Counted from the stretch's first letter, positions 47,451-60,404 are shown. The stretch: 62,653 nucleotides of DNA from Polytrichum commune (GCA_950295325.1 OX485808.1:42740527-42803179); one strand, 5' to 3'. Translations and numbers: made by a program. Notes: a model not told the origin generated them from the sequence alone.

Positions 47451-49973
47451 CAACGTGGGCTTTCAAAATTTAATAATCGGATTCTGGAAGCTCAATTTGA
47501 ATATGGGTCTCCATGCGCAGCTCGAGAGTACGCAACTCCCGTATTATATGGCCTTGATTATAATCACTTGTAATGCATTTTAGTCCAATATCGAGTGATA
47601 TAATTTTTTTTAATGTAGGCAACTCTTGTAGCCCTTCTAACAAGGAATCCAAAAATGTAATTGTATACAAAAAAATGAATACTCCTTGAAGCATATAGTT
47701 GCATTAAAAACCTAATTATATGAGTTTTTTGAAATACAAGAACCATCGGCCAAACTACCCAACTTTTGGGGTTTTAGATAAAATTTAAATTTATTTTAGT
47801 AAATAAAAAATTGCCAATGACTTTTAATTCTTATTGGAGACAACCACTTGTGTGGATTCTTTAAAATTAGATGCTCTGCAAGGTTTAAGAAAAAAAGGTA
47901 TTTCAAAATAGTATATATGTTGTGGAGTTTTTATTTTATAATAAATATTCAACCCAAAAATTTTCTACATCTCGTTTTATTTAATTTGGTCTTCACCCAA
48001 ATTTTTGGTCATTTTTTAAAAAAATGATTTAATTTTTGCAAAGATTGTCCTCTAAGCCATTTTAATGCCGATGTCCCCTGCATATAACATGGGAGTTACA
48101 TACCCAAGGTGAAACTTTTTGAGATTGTTATATTACAAGGGCCAATTGAACAAAAGTTGCATGTTGAGTACCGTTATGTTGACATGTCTAACTCTGTAAA
48201 TTTAGTGTTCTATTTTTATGTTGCATACCTCAAAATGGCTACCGAAGATATCACCATAAAAGAACAAGAAAAATAAAGCCCGATAGGCAACAAAAGATTG
48301 ATTGCAAAACACATATTACATATTTATTGACAACCTCAACAACATACATCTCATCAACAATCACGTCCCCACCCCTCGTCCCAACACAACCACCCTGACA
48401 AACTACTTATCTCAGCCATAGTTGACAAAATTGTATGGACCAAACACAACATAACAATACAAAAAATTAGAGCACATACCAGAATCTCATGTAATGAATC
48501 ATAGACCAACTAGTCAATGAAGGAACCACCCGCAAAACACCAAACCCCACACCCCACATACACATTGCACACACCATACCTTATTGGCTCAACATGGTCT
48601 CAACAAGTGAACATCACGGAGAAATCCACAAACTTCAAACATATATAAACAAATACCATTGCAAACAAGAATTACAACCTGCAAAATCCAAATTCACATA
48701 CGTTGACAAATGGTGTTTATTGAGCAAATCAATGAAAAACTCTCAAACCAATTCTGGAAAGCCTCAACCATAACTAATGCACAAATTACACAAACCTTAA
48801 TTTTCCGATATGTCCAATACATGGGAAATCACCAAAAGAAGATCATTTGGCCAATAACATGTTCCAACCCCAACTGTACACTTTGCCCAAACCACAAAAT
48901 TGACATGTGACCACACCTACTCTCCACTTGCACCCATCCACACATAAAAAAACCTTCACATAGCTTGACAAAACAAAGCATTGCACCAAATAACCCCCAC
49001 ACTCCAATCCAACAAGAATACATAATGCTATACCCTAGTAAATGCTGACAACGAATACAAACGCCCCCAAGACATCACAATCCCGGAATAGTTAATACAA
49101 TGCACATGCCTCCCCAACATATGCACATGCGTGGCCCATATTATGTATACTACCCCCCCCCCCCATAGACAGCCATACACCCATCCCCTCAAACCCCTCA
49201 AACAACATATAACTCATAGAATTCACCTACGTCCATGATAAATTCCCAAATAGTGCCATAGGAGGAAAAAATAAAAATAAAAACAAAAATCTGACACTCA
49301 TTTACACATTAAAAACTATGGGATGGAATGTTAAACCCCTTCTTACCATCACAACAAGGGTACCCTCGTTATACACAAATAATCACTCCAATCCCAAGAA
49401 AACTCAAAATACCCCCTCGAGAAGTCAAAAAACTCATGAAAACACATATACCAAATAGCCATAAAATATCTCACATACCTTGTCCTAAATAAAAGAAAGC
49501 TCGATAACAACCAAGCCCTAGTCGACATGCCCCCATGAACTCAAGCACGCACACCTAACTCATCACCCCCTCCCCCCGTAATTATTATTTAGAGGAGCGC
49601 ACCTCCCGGAAGGTAGGAAGTAGTCCTACCCCGTCACCTTGTAAAAGGGGATCAAGGTAAGAAAGAACAAGCTCCCATTCACATCAGTGAAAATAAAAAG
49701 CATTAATGTTCTTTTTATTCCTTTTTATTTTATCTCTCAACTGACAAACTTTTGACACATAGTTGACTAATTTGGTCCTCATAAAAATAAGCTCTAAAGC
49801 TCCCACCAAAAATTTGCCATCATTCTATGAGATGCCATTCTCCAATAGATGATCAATTTGGTCAACAAGGTTTCACTAAAACCGCAGTTCTCTACCACAT
49901 TCATATCGTTGGTAGTAAACTCAATATATAACTTACTTGATGTATCCAAGTTGCAATGCAACATGCCACAATG
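47451..49973. other. Gene-free; 48250-49560 is strongly C-over-G skewed
   Basis: 47760-48030 is A+T-rich with no repeats. From about 48250 to 49560 the plus strand is rich in A and C and poor in G; two lines I counted (48361-48420 and 48541-48600) hold 28 C to 4 G and 24 C to 5 G. A 14-C run occurs near 49150. No open frame with a recognisable product. Confidence 0.6.
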
Positions 49974-50371
49974 CTACATTGAATATTGTATTTAGTGTCA
50001 CCAATTCAATGTTGTTTTGCTCAATATTAATTGTAAATCCTGGTGTAGTGTCACCAACTCTAAATGTTGAGCTAATCTTGTTTGCCATTCCTTGTAAACT
50101 ATGTTTGGGTATTATAGATTTACAATGTTGCAGTTATGGTCACTTACTAAGTGATTTTTCATCCAACTTTGAATATTCCGTCACAATATCTCATCACATT
50201 TTTGGTAGGGTTAAAATTAAACCAATTGTTGTTTCAATAGTTGACACTTGGATAAACTAAACATAAGTTGGGAGGTAATATTTGTAAACTTATTCATAGA
50301 AAGTGTCACTATTTTCTTTATTCATAGTGACATAAAATACCATATGACACTAAATACAATATCTAGTGTAT
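49974..50371. mobile_element. MITE family M1, copy C
   Basis: The core inverted repeat ATATTGTATTTAGTGTCA is perfect at 49983-50000 and 50345-50362. Outer bases CATTG and CACTAG are flanked by TA on both sides. Interior matches copy A in the same orientation. Confidence 0.7.
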
Positions 50372-50640
50372 TTTTGATATAGGCCTTCCGCTTCCACAAG
50401 TATTCATACACATTCAAATTGATTATGCACGATTAAACGCAATTAAGTATAATTGAGCGTAATTAAGTGCAAGGCCTAAGTTTTCACAAGTATTCATACA
50501 CATTTAGATTGATTAGGCCTAATTAAGTGCAAGTACATGCATTGAAGCCAATTAAACTTGATGAAGCCAAAACAAAGTGTAATTAGGCTCATCAATTCTC
50601 ATTTCTGAATTAAATCGTAATTGGTTCAAGGAAGCGCATT
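50372..50640 (+). mobile_element. Fragment of Mutator-type family interior
   Basis: CCACAAGTATTCATACACAT and the following AATTAAG-rich sequence match 25985-26060 and are duplicated locally (50395 and 50479). No inverted arm is present. Confidence 0.4.
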
Positions 50641-50949
50641 CCTAACCCAACTCAAAGAGGTGCGAGTGTAGCCCATGCGGGATATTTAGGGGTTAAAGTT
50701 TCCATTGAATGCTTGCTTACCCTAGACCCAAAGTTTCCTTGACTATTTGACCATCTGGGACTCTGGGTGAATATAGACATTTTAAGCTCCCCGATGCCAC
50801 CTCTGTAATGTCACTCCCTCTTTTATATTCTGAAACCCTAGGGAATGGATGTGCTTAGTATGAATCTCCCCCCTTGTTATCATATTTCCCTCTCATATAT
50901 CATGGGGTTTCACATTAAAATAAAAAATAAAAAATAATACCACATATTG

Positions 50950-51290
50950 GCACGCATCATGTTGTCACCATTGTCATTATTGTCATGGTTGCAATGTTGA
51001 CTTTGTATTGTTTCATGATATCACATGCTACACTAATTCTTTATCATCATGCATCCATGTTAGTAGTGAAAAACTCCTTAATGTCACATGCACTTTGGTT
51101 GTCACAAGCGTGACGTTAGGAAGGTTGGAGTGTGTACCATGTAAATCCAAAATCATCAAATTATATAAGGAGGGCGATGACACTTTAGTCAATATAGACA
51201 CTGTGACCCACGTGCTAGCGACAAGGCCATGGCTGGACACCTACCTCTTTGTATTGAGCCCCTATCATTGTAACATGTAGTGAAAACGCA
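50950..51290 (-). repeat. R1 fragment (inverted)
   Basis: Reverse complement of about 12990-13170 in R1 copy 1, including a block of about 110 bp that R1 copy 2 lacks. No coding content. Confidence 0.55.
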
Positions 51291-51957
51291 AATAAGTCTA
51301 CAATAGCATTTTTTTTTCATTTTTTTGGAAAATTTGAACCCAATGTTAGCATCAAATTAGTCTAGAAGCACCCACATGAGATGTATTAACCAATTTTTTT
51401 TGAGAGTGGAATTTTTATTAGACCCCTTTTACATGGGTAATAGTGGTAGGGCCTAGCTCAAAGAGGTGGGTGTCTAGTGCTAGCCCTAAATGCCCAAGCA
51501 CAAAGCTCCAAGAATGTAGCCAAACTTTGGCAATTTTATGAAGCAAATCCAAGAAGGGTATAAGGGATTTAGTTGTATGCATGGAAACATGTCAAGTTAG
51601 GGTTTCTTACACAAATAATCAACTGTCCATGTGCATAGAGTAACCAATTTATAAAATGAACGTGGTTGCATGGGGGTGGACTCTTACATTCAAAACGTAA
51701 ATGACAAGTCACTATGAAATTAGACCCCCTTCATACGAGAAGTTTATAAAGAAAAAAGAGAGTATACAACTAATGGTAGGCTAGAAAAGGGACTCATGTA
51801 TTTAGACCTAACTTTTCAATCTAATATGATAAATGCCTCCACTACATATATGAAATATAAATCATTAAATTAAGTAGGCCACTATTACATATAAAATCCA
51901 ATTTCACTTTCCAATGAGAATGTCATTGAGCATTTCTTCATGTCTAGCACGTAAATC

Positions 51958-52535
51958 TCGGGGGGGGGGGGGGGGGGTTACTCACTCGTGTGCTATGTAG
52001 CCACGTGTGTACAAAGGGTATTTTTATGGGGTCTATTTACCTCCTTATTTTGATTTTAGAGAACCTTTTAAGTAGAAAAAAAAAACAACTTCACCAAACA
52101 TTTAGCACCCTATGGATAATTATAAAAGACTATTTCAAATGATGCTAAATTACTTATAAAATTTTGATTTACTTGTTCCGTATGAAGGCAAACTTAAGAC
52201 TCCAATATGGCATGGCGTATATCCACGTTACTATATATTGGTGAAAGAGTATGCACATCAAAACCCAGTCGTTCAATTTTCATCCATTTTGCATGCATTA
52301 TATGTGAATATACTCATTTAAAAAAAGGATCCCTCTATTATTTTGTCATACTAAATTCTTTCTACCTCAAACCTAAAGTGGGGGTTTTCCCCTTATACTA
52401 AATAATATATAATCACATGATTCGTAATCTAAGAAGACTATGATAAATCCAAAGTTTCTATAATACACTATAAAAGCACCCTATAGTTGTTCTCACGTGG
52501 TTTCTACTTTTCGGCTAGTCACCCCCCCCCTCAAG
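51958..52535. mobile_element. Small element with G/C-run ends and a 9-bp target duplication
   Basis: Flanks ACGTAAATC (51949-51957) and ACGCAAATC (52536-52544) differ at one base. The left end is a run of G followed by TTACTCACTCG; the inverted right end is GGGGGGGG then TGACTAGCCG. R2 copy 1 is uninterrupted at this point (near 46105). The 9-bp duplication and G-rich ends suggest the Mutator type. Confidence 0.6.
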
Positions 52536-53118
52536 ACGCAAATCAACGATTGCAATAAAAAAATTAAAAAAAAAAAAAAAAGCCTAATAACTTAACCACA
52601 ATTAAAGAGAAAATGCAATGAAGCCCATGAGCACTCCAAGAACCTCCCATTTGCAAAAACCTAGAACCCAAATGCAAACCCTAACAAGGATGGATAGGGT
52701 ATTTATTGAGGACTATTACTACATGATGATAATGGCTGCAAAAAAAAAGAATTCAATGAATGTAGCACATCTATTGCCAATTTTTTCTCTGAACCTTATA
52801 GCCCCTTGTATACATACACCTTTGCTTCAAGATTCTTAATAACCATTTCAGATGTACACACTAGAAAAAAACACACTACTAGAAGACCTATATTGTAAAG
52901 TCTCAATTTCAAGCAGAATGTGTAGCTGCTAATGTCTTAGGAATGTCACAAGTCACAAAATGTTGTTTGAGCCTTCTTCGGAGGCTCCTAGGGTGCACGG
53001 AAACTGCTAACCTATCTCCAGCGTGCCACAAACCCCCGCCCACAATTCCTGGGCCAACATAACTTCGCATTTTCCCTCCTCTTCAGAGGGTTTTCTTCCC
53101 GCTGCCTCAGTGAAACCA

Positions 53119-53671
53119 CTACACCGTTGATGGTATTTAGGGTCACGTATACTATTTGTGAAGGGCCTAAACTAGATGCCTAGAGGTCTCAAAGTGTCAT
53201 GCTTGCTAATTGCCAATATGATTACATTCGTCAACATAAGTAACTTCTTCAAGTGAAAAAAAATATCTCCATTATGACATTTAGAGTCGCACATTGAGAT
53301 ATGTTGGATGATGGTCTTGCGTTACAATATGCAAGGGGAAGATATTTTTGAGCTTACTAATGACAAGTGTCATGCATTTACATTTTAGTATGCAAGAGGA
53401 GGATATTCTTGAGCATATTGATGGCAAGTGTCATTCGCGTACACTCTAGTCAACTTGTAGACCACTGTGAAACATAGACGTGCACCTCATAACATGATTG
53501 AACATACGCATGCCGAGATATGAATTAGTAAGTGCACTCGAACATTGAGTGTCATGAGACGACACTTATGGTGAGGTTGTTAATCATCAATGTGACCTAG
53601 CATACGTTTTAAAACAGGGTAAGTGACACTCTATCGCATGTGACAACTAAATACCATAAACGGTGTGGTGC
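53119..53671. mobile_element. MITE with M1-like ends inside the CACTA-like element
   Basis: Ends TACACCGTTGATGGTATTTA and (inverted) CACACCGTTTATGGTATTTA, then GGGTCAC and GTTGTCAC. The same outer sequence with an unrelated interior starts a further copy at about 60410. Confidence 0.6.
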
Positions 53672-53679
53672 TTTCTGTA

Positions 53680-53916
53680 ATGGCGTCCAAATCTGCGAGC
53701 TCACAAGGTTTGGGAGGCGATGCGCTGGAGGATCTCTCCCATCACAAATTGCGTGCTGATGGTCTCACACAAGAATCTCCTCTCCTAGTTCCGAACGAGA
53801 AAGTGATATATGATGAGCTTAATGTGGGTGACGCATTGTCCCTTGTCATCGACGTGCAAGGTCTCAAGTGGGTAGATGCCCAGCATATGTCCAGGATGAG
53901 CACAAGGGGCATATAA
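53680..53916 (+). CDS. Short gene-like open frame, unrecognised
   Basis: The frame starts MASKSASSQGLGGDALEDLS and includes LNVGDALSLVIDVQGLKW before ending at 53916. Its composition is protein-like, but I do not recognise a family. It lies inside the CACTA-like element right after a MITE and could be a captured first exon or chance. Confidence 0.25.
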   Translation: MASKSASSQGLGGDALEDLSHHKLRADGLTQESPLLVPNEKVIYDELNVGDALSLVIDVQGLKWVDAQHMSRMSTRGI

Positions 53917-54891
53917 TGCATTTCCATATGGGAAAAGAGGACACTTTACCTGCTTGTATGCAACCATTTTACACTCATATGGAAATATTGCGCATCCGTG
54001 AATAATGGGACAGTTCCTGATGGAATTCCCCTGTGACCTCCAAACCAACCACATGGCAATGACCCACACTTTTGAATGTGAGAAAGTTAAAGGTATCCAG
54101 ACATGGTAAACACAAGTATTGTTTAAGGTATGAAACATTGCATGTTTCAATCTTTTATTTTTACTCCTGGTGGTGGAATACACCATGCCACATGGACAAA
54201 TGCCACATGGAAAAAATGGCATTCATAAAGTAAATCTAAGACTATTTTCCTAGTGTTGCTAGGTCGACATCACTCCGTTGGGAAGCCCTACACCAGCTCT
54301 TAATATGGAACACATAAAATATTCCGATGTCCTCGTGGTGCACATTATACAGGAAACTCTCGTTCTTGTGGCAATACCAACAATCTCAAACTCTGCTTGG
54401 TGCTTGGTGATAGCTTGCCGACTTCAGCCTGCAAAACAGTCACAAGTAATCAGCAATGCAAGGAGCCAAAAAAAGCTTGAGGTCTTTAAACTACGGCTAT
54501 CGACCATTTTAGTCCACCATCCTGTCAAGTGTCGAAGGCTGTGCATGTGGTCAATCATTCGCTCAATTAGAGCATGCTAACATCCAATTAGAGCAATAGT
54601 GCAAGCAATAGAGTGCAATCTTCTCAAACGATATCGTTCGAGTCTTCTTTGAAGTCCTGCATGAAAAACTGGAGAACAGATACAAAGTAGGCATTTATAT
54701 AATTTCGTGAGATCTTTAACGCTCGACAACAAAATGAGTCACCATTCTGACAAATTCTTAAATTAACCATAATCACAGAGTGATTCTATTGTTGGGTAAA
54801 AGTGAATGTGAACAATTTATTGCAATGAGAGAAAATGATCCTGCCACCCAAAGGACACCCCTGCGGCAAAAATCAGGTATTTGTCATCTGA

Positions 54892-55424
54892 CTAGCCACT
54901 GTGCAGGTAAATTCCTGACAACTCTCGGAACTTGATCTCAGAACCCAGCCCAGGTCCCAGCCCAAGCAACTTTGGGCCAACACCACTACTTAGCAAACTG
55001 TGTCTGTATTGAGAGAAGAATGACCTTAATTCTCTATCAATCTGTGGGCCTCTCATAACTGGTTTGTTTGTCTGATAACTTAAAAGGGAGACTACATTTA
55101 CCAACTCACTGGGGTTCAGCTCTTCAAATCGATGGATGCACCTAACAGGTTACTTAGCTCATTTTCCAAGAGGCTTATCAGCTCCACCTTATTACGCCGA
55201 TACACCCATGCATGTTCAGTCCAATCGAACCTTGCTGGTCCACTGCATTCAAAGGCAACGAAATCAGGTGCTGCAAGATGTAGTTCAACAAACAAAGCTT
55301 CACCAACGTGTACAGGACTTTTTGATTTTATCAAGGACCTTGGACAACCGTTTGCAGTTGACACAGGCCAACTACAACCATATCCCTGAGCATCTGGCAA
55401 GTAACAAATGGTTAAAATTTTCAT
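54892..55424 (-). pseudogene. Possible captured gene fragment, unrecognised
   Basis: One frame (55424-55116) contains DFVAFECSGPARFDWTEHAW and KVELISLLENELSNLLGASI. A second frame (55120-54892) picks up at HRFEELNPSELVNVVSLLSY, as if one gene were broken by a frameshift near 55120. The join reads smoothly across the shift. The sequence looks like a real, once-constrained protein, but I cannot name the family. Confidence 0.4.
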
Positions 55425-55427
55425 ATC

Positions 55428-56290
55428 GTGGCTTGTCCTAGGGTTCCAGTGAGGTGTGCATCACACACAACAGATGCACCGCAATCTACATGAATGCAAA
55501 GTTGCAGTCAAGAACTCACGAAACAAGAACCTCAACTTCGGGGAAAATGTGACAACAACAAATTCGGGGGACTCCAGAAAGCACCCCAACCTAATGGGTT
55601 GGGGTGCCTCAACACACAGGTGCTAGATTCCCTTCACCCTCAAATGGAGAATGCACGTGATCTCAAGCAATTCTAAGAATCGACATGCCTGCCATATGAC
55701 ATCCAAATCCCCTGACCGTGCACCTCATGAAGTCCTTCTGCTTCAAGATCACTTCCTAAACCTCCTTCCATATTGTGGCTTCCCTTGGGGTTCCAGGGAC
55801 AGATGAACGAACCTCGCTGCAAGCTAAACCAAATCCAAAATTGTTGTCTACAACTTACACAACAAGAACCTCAACTTCGGGGTAAATGTGACAATAAGAA
55901 ATTCGGGCACTCAGTGCAAGTGCTAGATTCCCTTCAGCCTATACTGAAGAACGCACATGATTCAAGCAATTATATGTCAATAGCGCCATGTAGCATCCAA
56001 TTCTCCTTGTCGTGCACCTCGTGAAGTCCTTCTGCTTCCAAATCACCTCCTAAGCCTCCTTCATTACTGTGGCTTGTCCTAGGGTTCCGGTGGGAAATGC
56101 ATCACCCAGAAGAGATGCACGAAGCTCACGCAAGCTAAATTGAATGCAGAGCTGTCTAAATCTCACAGAACAAGAACCTCAACTTCGGGGTAAAGATGAC
56201 AACAAGAAATTCGGGGGACTCTGAAAGCATCCCAACCTAATATAGTACCTCGACACACAGGTGCTAGATTACCTTCGACCTAAAAATTGG
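55428..56290 (+). repeat. Three tandem repeat units of about 220-350 bp
   Basis: Units begin GTGGCTTGTCCTAGGGTTCC (first), a variant of it (second) and a third copy, at 55428, 55775 and 56069. Each contains AACAAGAACCTCAACTTCGG and CACAGGTGCTAGATTCCCTT or close variants. The units have different internal deletions. Confidence 0.8.
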
Positions 56291-56666
56291 CAGCATCCAA
56301 TTTTTATGATGACCGGTAATTTTCCGTGGACTCTCGCACTTCAATCGGTTACTTCTCAAACTGGGTATTTAGGCCTCGCCCTCGATTACACCTCTGCGTG
56401 CTTCACAAACAGCTCCGCCATCGTTGAATGTCCCACTCAATCCTGCAGAAGGTCGGTCACAGGTGTGAGGAAAAAGGATTTTTGTGCACCTGGAGAAGGC
56501 CATGGGTGGCATAACTGCCCATGTGTGATGCTTTCTACTCCTATTCAAATCACATTAGTCACAGATAAATTCTTCACTATCGAGCACAAGCCCCGCTACT
56601 GAAAGATCTCGTAGGCAGCAGATGATGTGACGAGGTTTCGAAATGAGTCCTTGTGGAATTCGCTCC

Positions 56667-57197
56667 TTAATTTGTCGTTGAACTGAAGTTTGGGATACTG
56701 AAGTGGTACTGGCCGAGTGAGAATTGGCAGTTTGCAGATTTCAACGAAGAGCCCTCTGAAGCAGAGACCCAGTTCGCAAAGTGGCACGATTGCACAACTC
56801 TATGTAGGACAAAAACGAGTAGAAGCTGCAGCACTGGATGTCGTGGAATGATGAGGAGAACCCGGGCATCGAGAATGACGCCCAGGGAAGTATGAGCGGT
56901 GGCAGTGGACGTGCTGCTTGCCGGTCTTCGGATCTGCTGTTGTTTTGCTGAGGTGCTTGAGTTTAATGCTTTACCGATTTCATTGCTGAGGATGTCGACG
57001 TTTGTGTCTGAAGTAGCATTTGAACCAGCCTGGGTCGAGGACGTTGTGCAGATCGGGCGAGCAGGGTCCCATCCTCGGTTGATACAACCCTGCGAAGAGT
57101 TCAAGAAGGATGGCAGATTGCCAGGGAGTGTGGGCGATGGCGGAGTTAACTCGATGAGTTGCTTGCGTAAGCACAAGGAGGAAGCGCGGCGGAACAT
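56667..57197 (-). CDS. Open frame with an organelle-targeting-like start, unrecognised
   Basis: The 176-codon frame starts MFRRASSLCLRKQLIELTPP and is rich in S, T and R with few acidic residues over its first ~30 residues, as in mitochondrial presequences. The C-terminal third is not protein-like, so real coding probably stops near residue 110 (perhaps at an intron). It shares strand with the fragment at 55424-54892, so the two may come from one captured gene. Speculative. Confidence 0.3.
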   Translation of the reverse strand: MFRRASSLCLRKQLIELTPPSPTLPGNLPSFLNSSQGCINRGWDPARPICTTSSTQAGSNATSDTNVDILSNEIGKALNSSTSAKQQQIRRPASSTSTATAHTSLGVILDARVLLIIPRHPVLQLLLVFVLHRVVQSCHFANWVSASEGSSLKSANCQFSLGQYHFSIPNFSSTTN

Positions 57198-58060
57198 TCA
57201 ATCTCGTTGTTGTTGAAGTCTTGCAATTCTCGCAATGCAAACCTCCAATCAGTCTGTGGAGCAGTGGAGTTCGGATCGAGCACCCGACAATCGAAGTTGC
57301 CGTGGGCCTTACATGCAAACAATTGTCCGAAATGGCGTTTGCAGCTCCCGCGAGCTTGCATAGAGTATAGTTCATGTTTTAGGCAACTAGTGTTGGAAGG
57401 CTATCTACTTAGAAACCGAGTGTCATAATATGTCACTTGGTCAAAAATTATGACAGGGAGATTGCAAATCTGTTGTTACCCAGAGAATAAAGATGTTACC
57501 ATATCACACAAATCATGTTTGCCACCTAGTGTTCGTTAATTGTAGTTCACACATCAGCTATCATACATACATCCATTGGCAACAGCGCCAACTGCCCATT
57601 AACATCGATCGTGGTAATCAAGCATTCGGATACCGGCGTGTATATGTCCATCCTACAGGTGGTCTTCATCGACAATTTCACCAGGTAAAAAACTGTGTTA
57701 CCCAGGTTTGCAGTGGAAGGAGGTTGAAGTTTTCGCCATGATAATGTTCCACAAACAATGACAACTTTGACACCCACATGTAGAGGACTGGCAGCGAGCG
57801 CAATAGTGCCAAATGCCTCAATGTAGACATTCTCAACTTGAGTGTCTTGGGAATGTCTCTTCGTGGACATTTGTGAGGCAACATTTCAGTTGACATCTTC
57901 ACCTGAGGCGAATGTCTAGATATTGGACTAACTTCGTTGTGTTCCTACTAGTGTAATATCTCTCCCTTGTGTTTACTATGTATGCTAATGTCTCAAATAT
58001 TACCCCTTCTTACATTCACATTAGTTGCTACATGGTGTGAAGAGTCCACCCCCCGGGTGT

Positions 58061-58779
58061 GGTTGCTAGTATGGACAGGCAACGTTTTGAAAAACTGTCA
58101 CACCACTTTTCCTTGACAAATAGATGATGGGATGATTTCATTTCTAGATGAGACCACTTGTAGATGATATCCGAGGTAGTCTTCTATTGCACATAATTTT
58201 GAGATCCTAGATTAGAGCATTACAATTTGAATTTTCTAGGGGGCTTGCTGTGAGTGGAGAGTTCAAACCATGCCTCTCTTTCTAGATGACTTTTGTACAT
58301 TCATTGTACATGATGTTCAAAGCACATTTCAAGAATTTAAATGGTGGATGTCTACAGCTAAAAGTAAAATTCAAACACATCGTAAAAAATTGCCACTTGA
58401 AAAATGCATGGACGGCACATATGTTGATTCTCATGAAGTTTCCTTCACCTTGCCACTTTAAAGAATTAGTTGGTTTGAAGCCATAATGATGTACTTTCAA
58501 TCCCATTTTCCTAATCGGCTTCTTCGACATTAAAATCAATTTCATTTTCATATGAAACCAATTATCTATAGCCACATTATGGTAGATTGTCAAGAAATCT
58601 CATCAAAATGTGGTCCTTGATTGAAACAATAAAAAACCGTGATTCTTCTAATTACTTTTGGCTTCTTGGAAATTTAGGAATTATCCTTTGCACCCACTTC
58701 TCTTTGGGTGTGAAACATGCAATTAGTGCAAGATGCTTGCAAATTAGTGCAAGATTAATTTTAGAATGTGCATTTTAGA
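58061..58779. other. No gene recognised
   Basis: A+T-rich DNA; the overlapping short frames on both strands at 58270-58600 are mirror images of the same low-complexity sequence. Confidence 0.3.
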
Positions 58780-59290
58780 TATAGTTAGGCTTAGTTACCT
58801 TAGTAAGCATAATTTCTTATTCAATTATATTTAATTAGGCTGGATACACTTAATTAGTTCGAATATGTATGCATACTTGTGAAAGTAAAAGGCATTAACT
58901 AAAATAGCATAAATTTTTAAGAACCTATAAAAAACACACTAATATAAGTTTCACTTTAGAATGACAAAAGACCCTTTGAATGGTAAGTCACATACATTAT
59001 AACCTCAACGCTAATGAGAAGCTTGTTATATTTCCGACTTTCAAGTTCATAACATGCTTTATTGACATTCATTTAGTACATGTTTTCAATATCACTTCGG
59101 GAATGAAATCCCAATGAATTGCTTCTTTATTAAGGGAAAGTGAACATACATACATACATAGAATTTTGGGGTTTCAAGGTGAAGTGCACTCAATATGGGA
59201 TTTGTGGACAAGCGGTCTTCCAGAATGCAAGAGCATGTTTTTTTTGAAATCGGGCGGGACATGCAAAAGTTGTTGGTTAGGATTATAAAA
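58780..59290 (-). mobile_element. Half of a Mutator-type element (one arm plus interior)
   Basis: Reverse complement of about 25590-26110: AAATCGGGCGGG, then AATGCAAGAGCATG, CAATATGGGATTTGTG and GTGAACATACATACATAC. The outermost GGGGGACGTT end and the second arm are missing. Confidence 0.6.
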
Positions 59291-60404
59291 AAAACATGAA
59301 AAGGAATGGTGGGAATGCCTGGGGGTGCTAGATCGTTGGCCCTGGCCTTGAGACCCCCTTTCGTCCATGATGGGGTCATGACTTGGTTAGTTGGGGCCTG
59401 CCCAAATGACATGAGCTCTAGTCCAGCCATAGCTTGAGAGTCAAAAAATAATGATTTTTACTACCCATGCGATACTTTGTTGGGATTAAATTTGCCTCTT
59501 CACCATATTTGCAGAGGTTGAATTTTAACATCTTATGCTACATTAAGGAAGAGGGTGCTAAAACCAACACCCCACCTGTGAGCAACACCTATAGACACCT
59601 CCCAATCGCCAACACCCTACTACCTATGAACCATTTCCATGGAAAAGGAGTGCCCGGGTCCACATAGTGACGGGTTTAGGTGCCATTAGTGGTGCCACCT
59701 CATACTAGTTATGGGTAGCAAGGGGGTGGGTCCCCAATATGCAAGGGGATGGTTCTACAACCAAACTAGGTGGGATCATGGAAGTGACCATGTTGGGCTT
59801 TCATCGAGCTTGGGTCTAGTACACAACTATGTTAGGTTGAGTATAGACAATGACGGTGGGGGTCTTGATCATTTAAATGTTTAGCCCCAAAGGATAATAT
59901 GAGTAGAATTAGTTTTACATCAACCACATAGCCATATGTATGTGCAGCAGCTTAAAGTGTTGGTTTAAGCCCCCTCTACCTTACGTCTTCTACGTCTCAA
60001 TATTTCAATGACTCATTTACTGTAAGGGCTGTGTCGCTTGGCAGTGCCAAAATAGAATTTCCACATGGGATTCAGCAAGGGTCCCAACCACACGAGACCA
60101 TAATAGAAGTAGAAATTGAATGTCAACAATGACTTTGTGTGAAACCATACACAACTTATTTGCTTCTGTCCAATCTCAGCACTTCAGAAATCAAAAGACG
60201 AGGCCCACCAAGGCAGAGTATGAGATGGGACTATTTGGTGCTATAGCTGAAGGTAGATGAAAGCCTTCACCCGTTATTTCAAGCAGTCCAGTATGAGGGA
60301 CATCAGCATTTTGAGCTGAGTAAGTTCTGGAGCCAAGAGTGCAGTTTGTTCTCTGAATGCGGGTGTCATCGTAATTTACAATGTGTTCCCTGACTAGAGT
60401 GTAC
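59291..60404. other. No gene recognised
   Basis: Moderately G+C-rich DNA without a convincing frame, tRNA-like box or repeat. Confidence 0.3.

Larger units (their letters stand above)
52874..57953. mobile_element. CACTA-like transposon, 5.08 kb
   Basis: The ends are CACTACTAGAAGACC and (inverted) CACTAGTAGGAACAC. R2 copy 1 shows the uninterrupted target (AACAATACCTCTC near 46425). The 2-3 bp flanks (CA and TA) are too short to confirm a duplication. I recognise no TNP2-type transposase. The interior holds a MITE, tandem repeats and gene-like fragments. Confidence 0.6.
51670..58060 (+). repeat. R2 repeat, copy 2, split by two insertions
   Basis: R2 sequence occupies 51670-51957, 52536-52870 and 57954-58060. 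It is interrupted by a 578-bp element and by a 5.08-kb CACTA-like element. The order and orientation are those of R2 copy 1. Confidence 0.7.
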
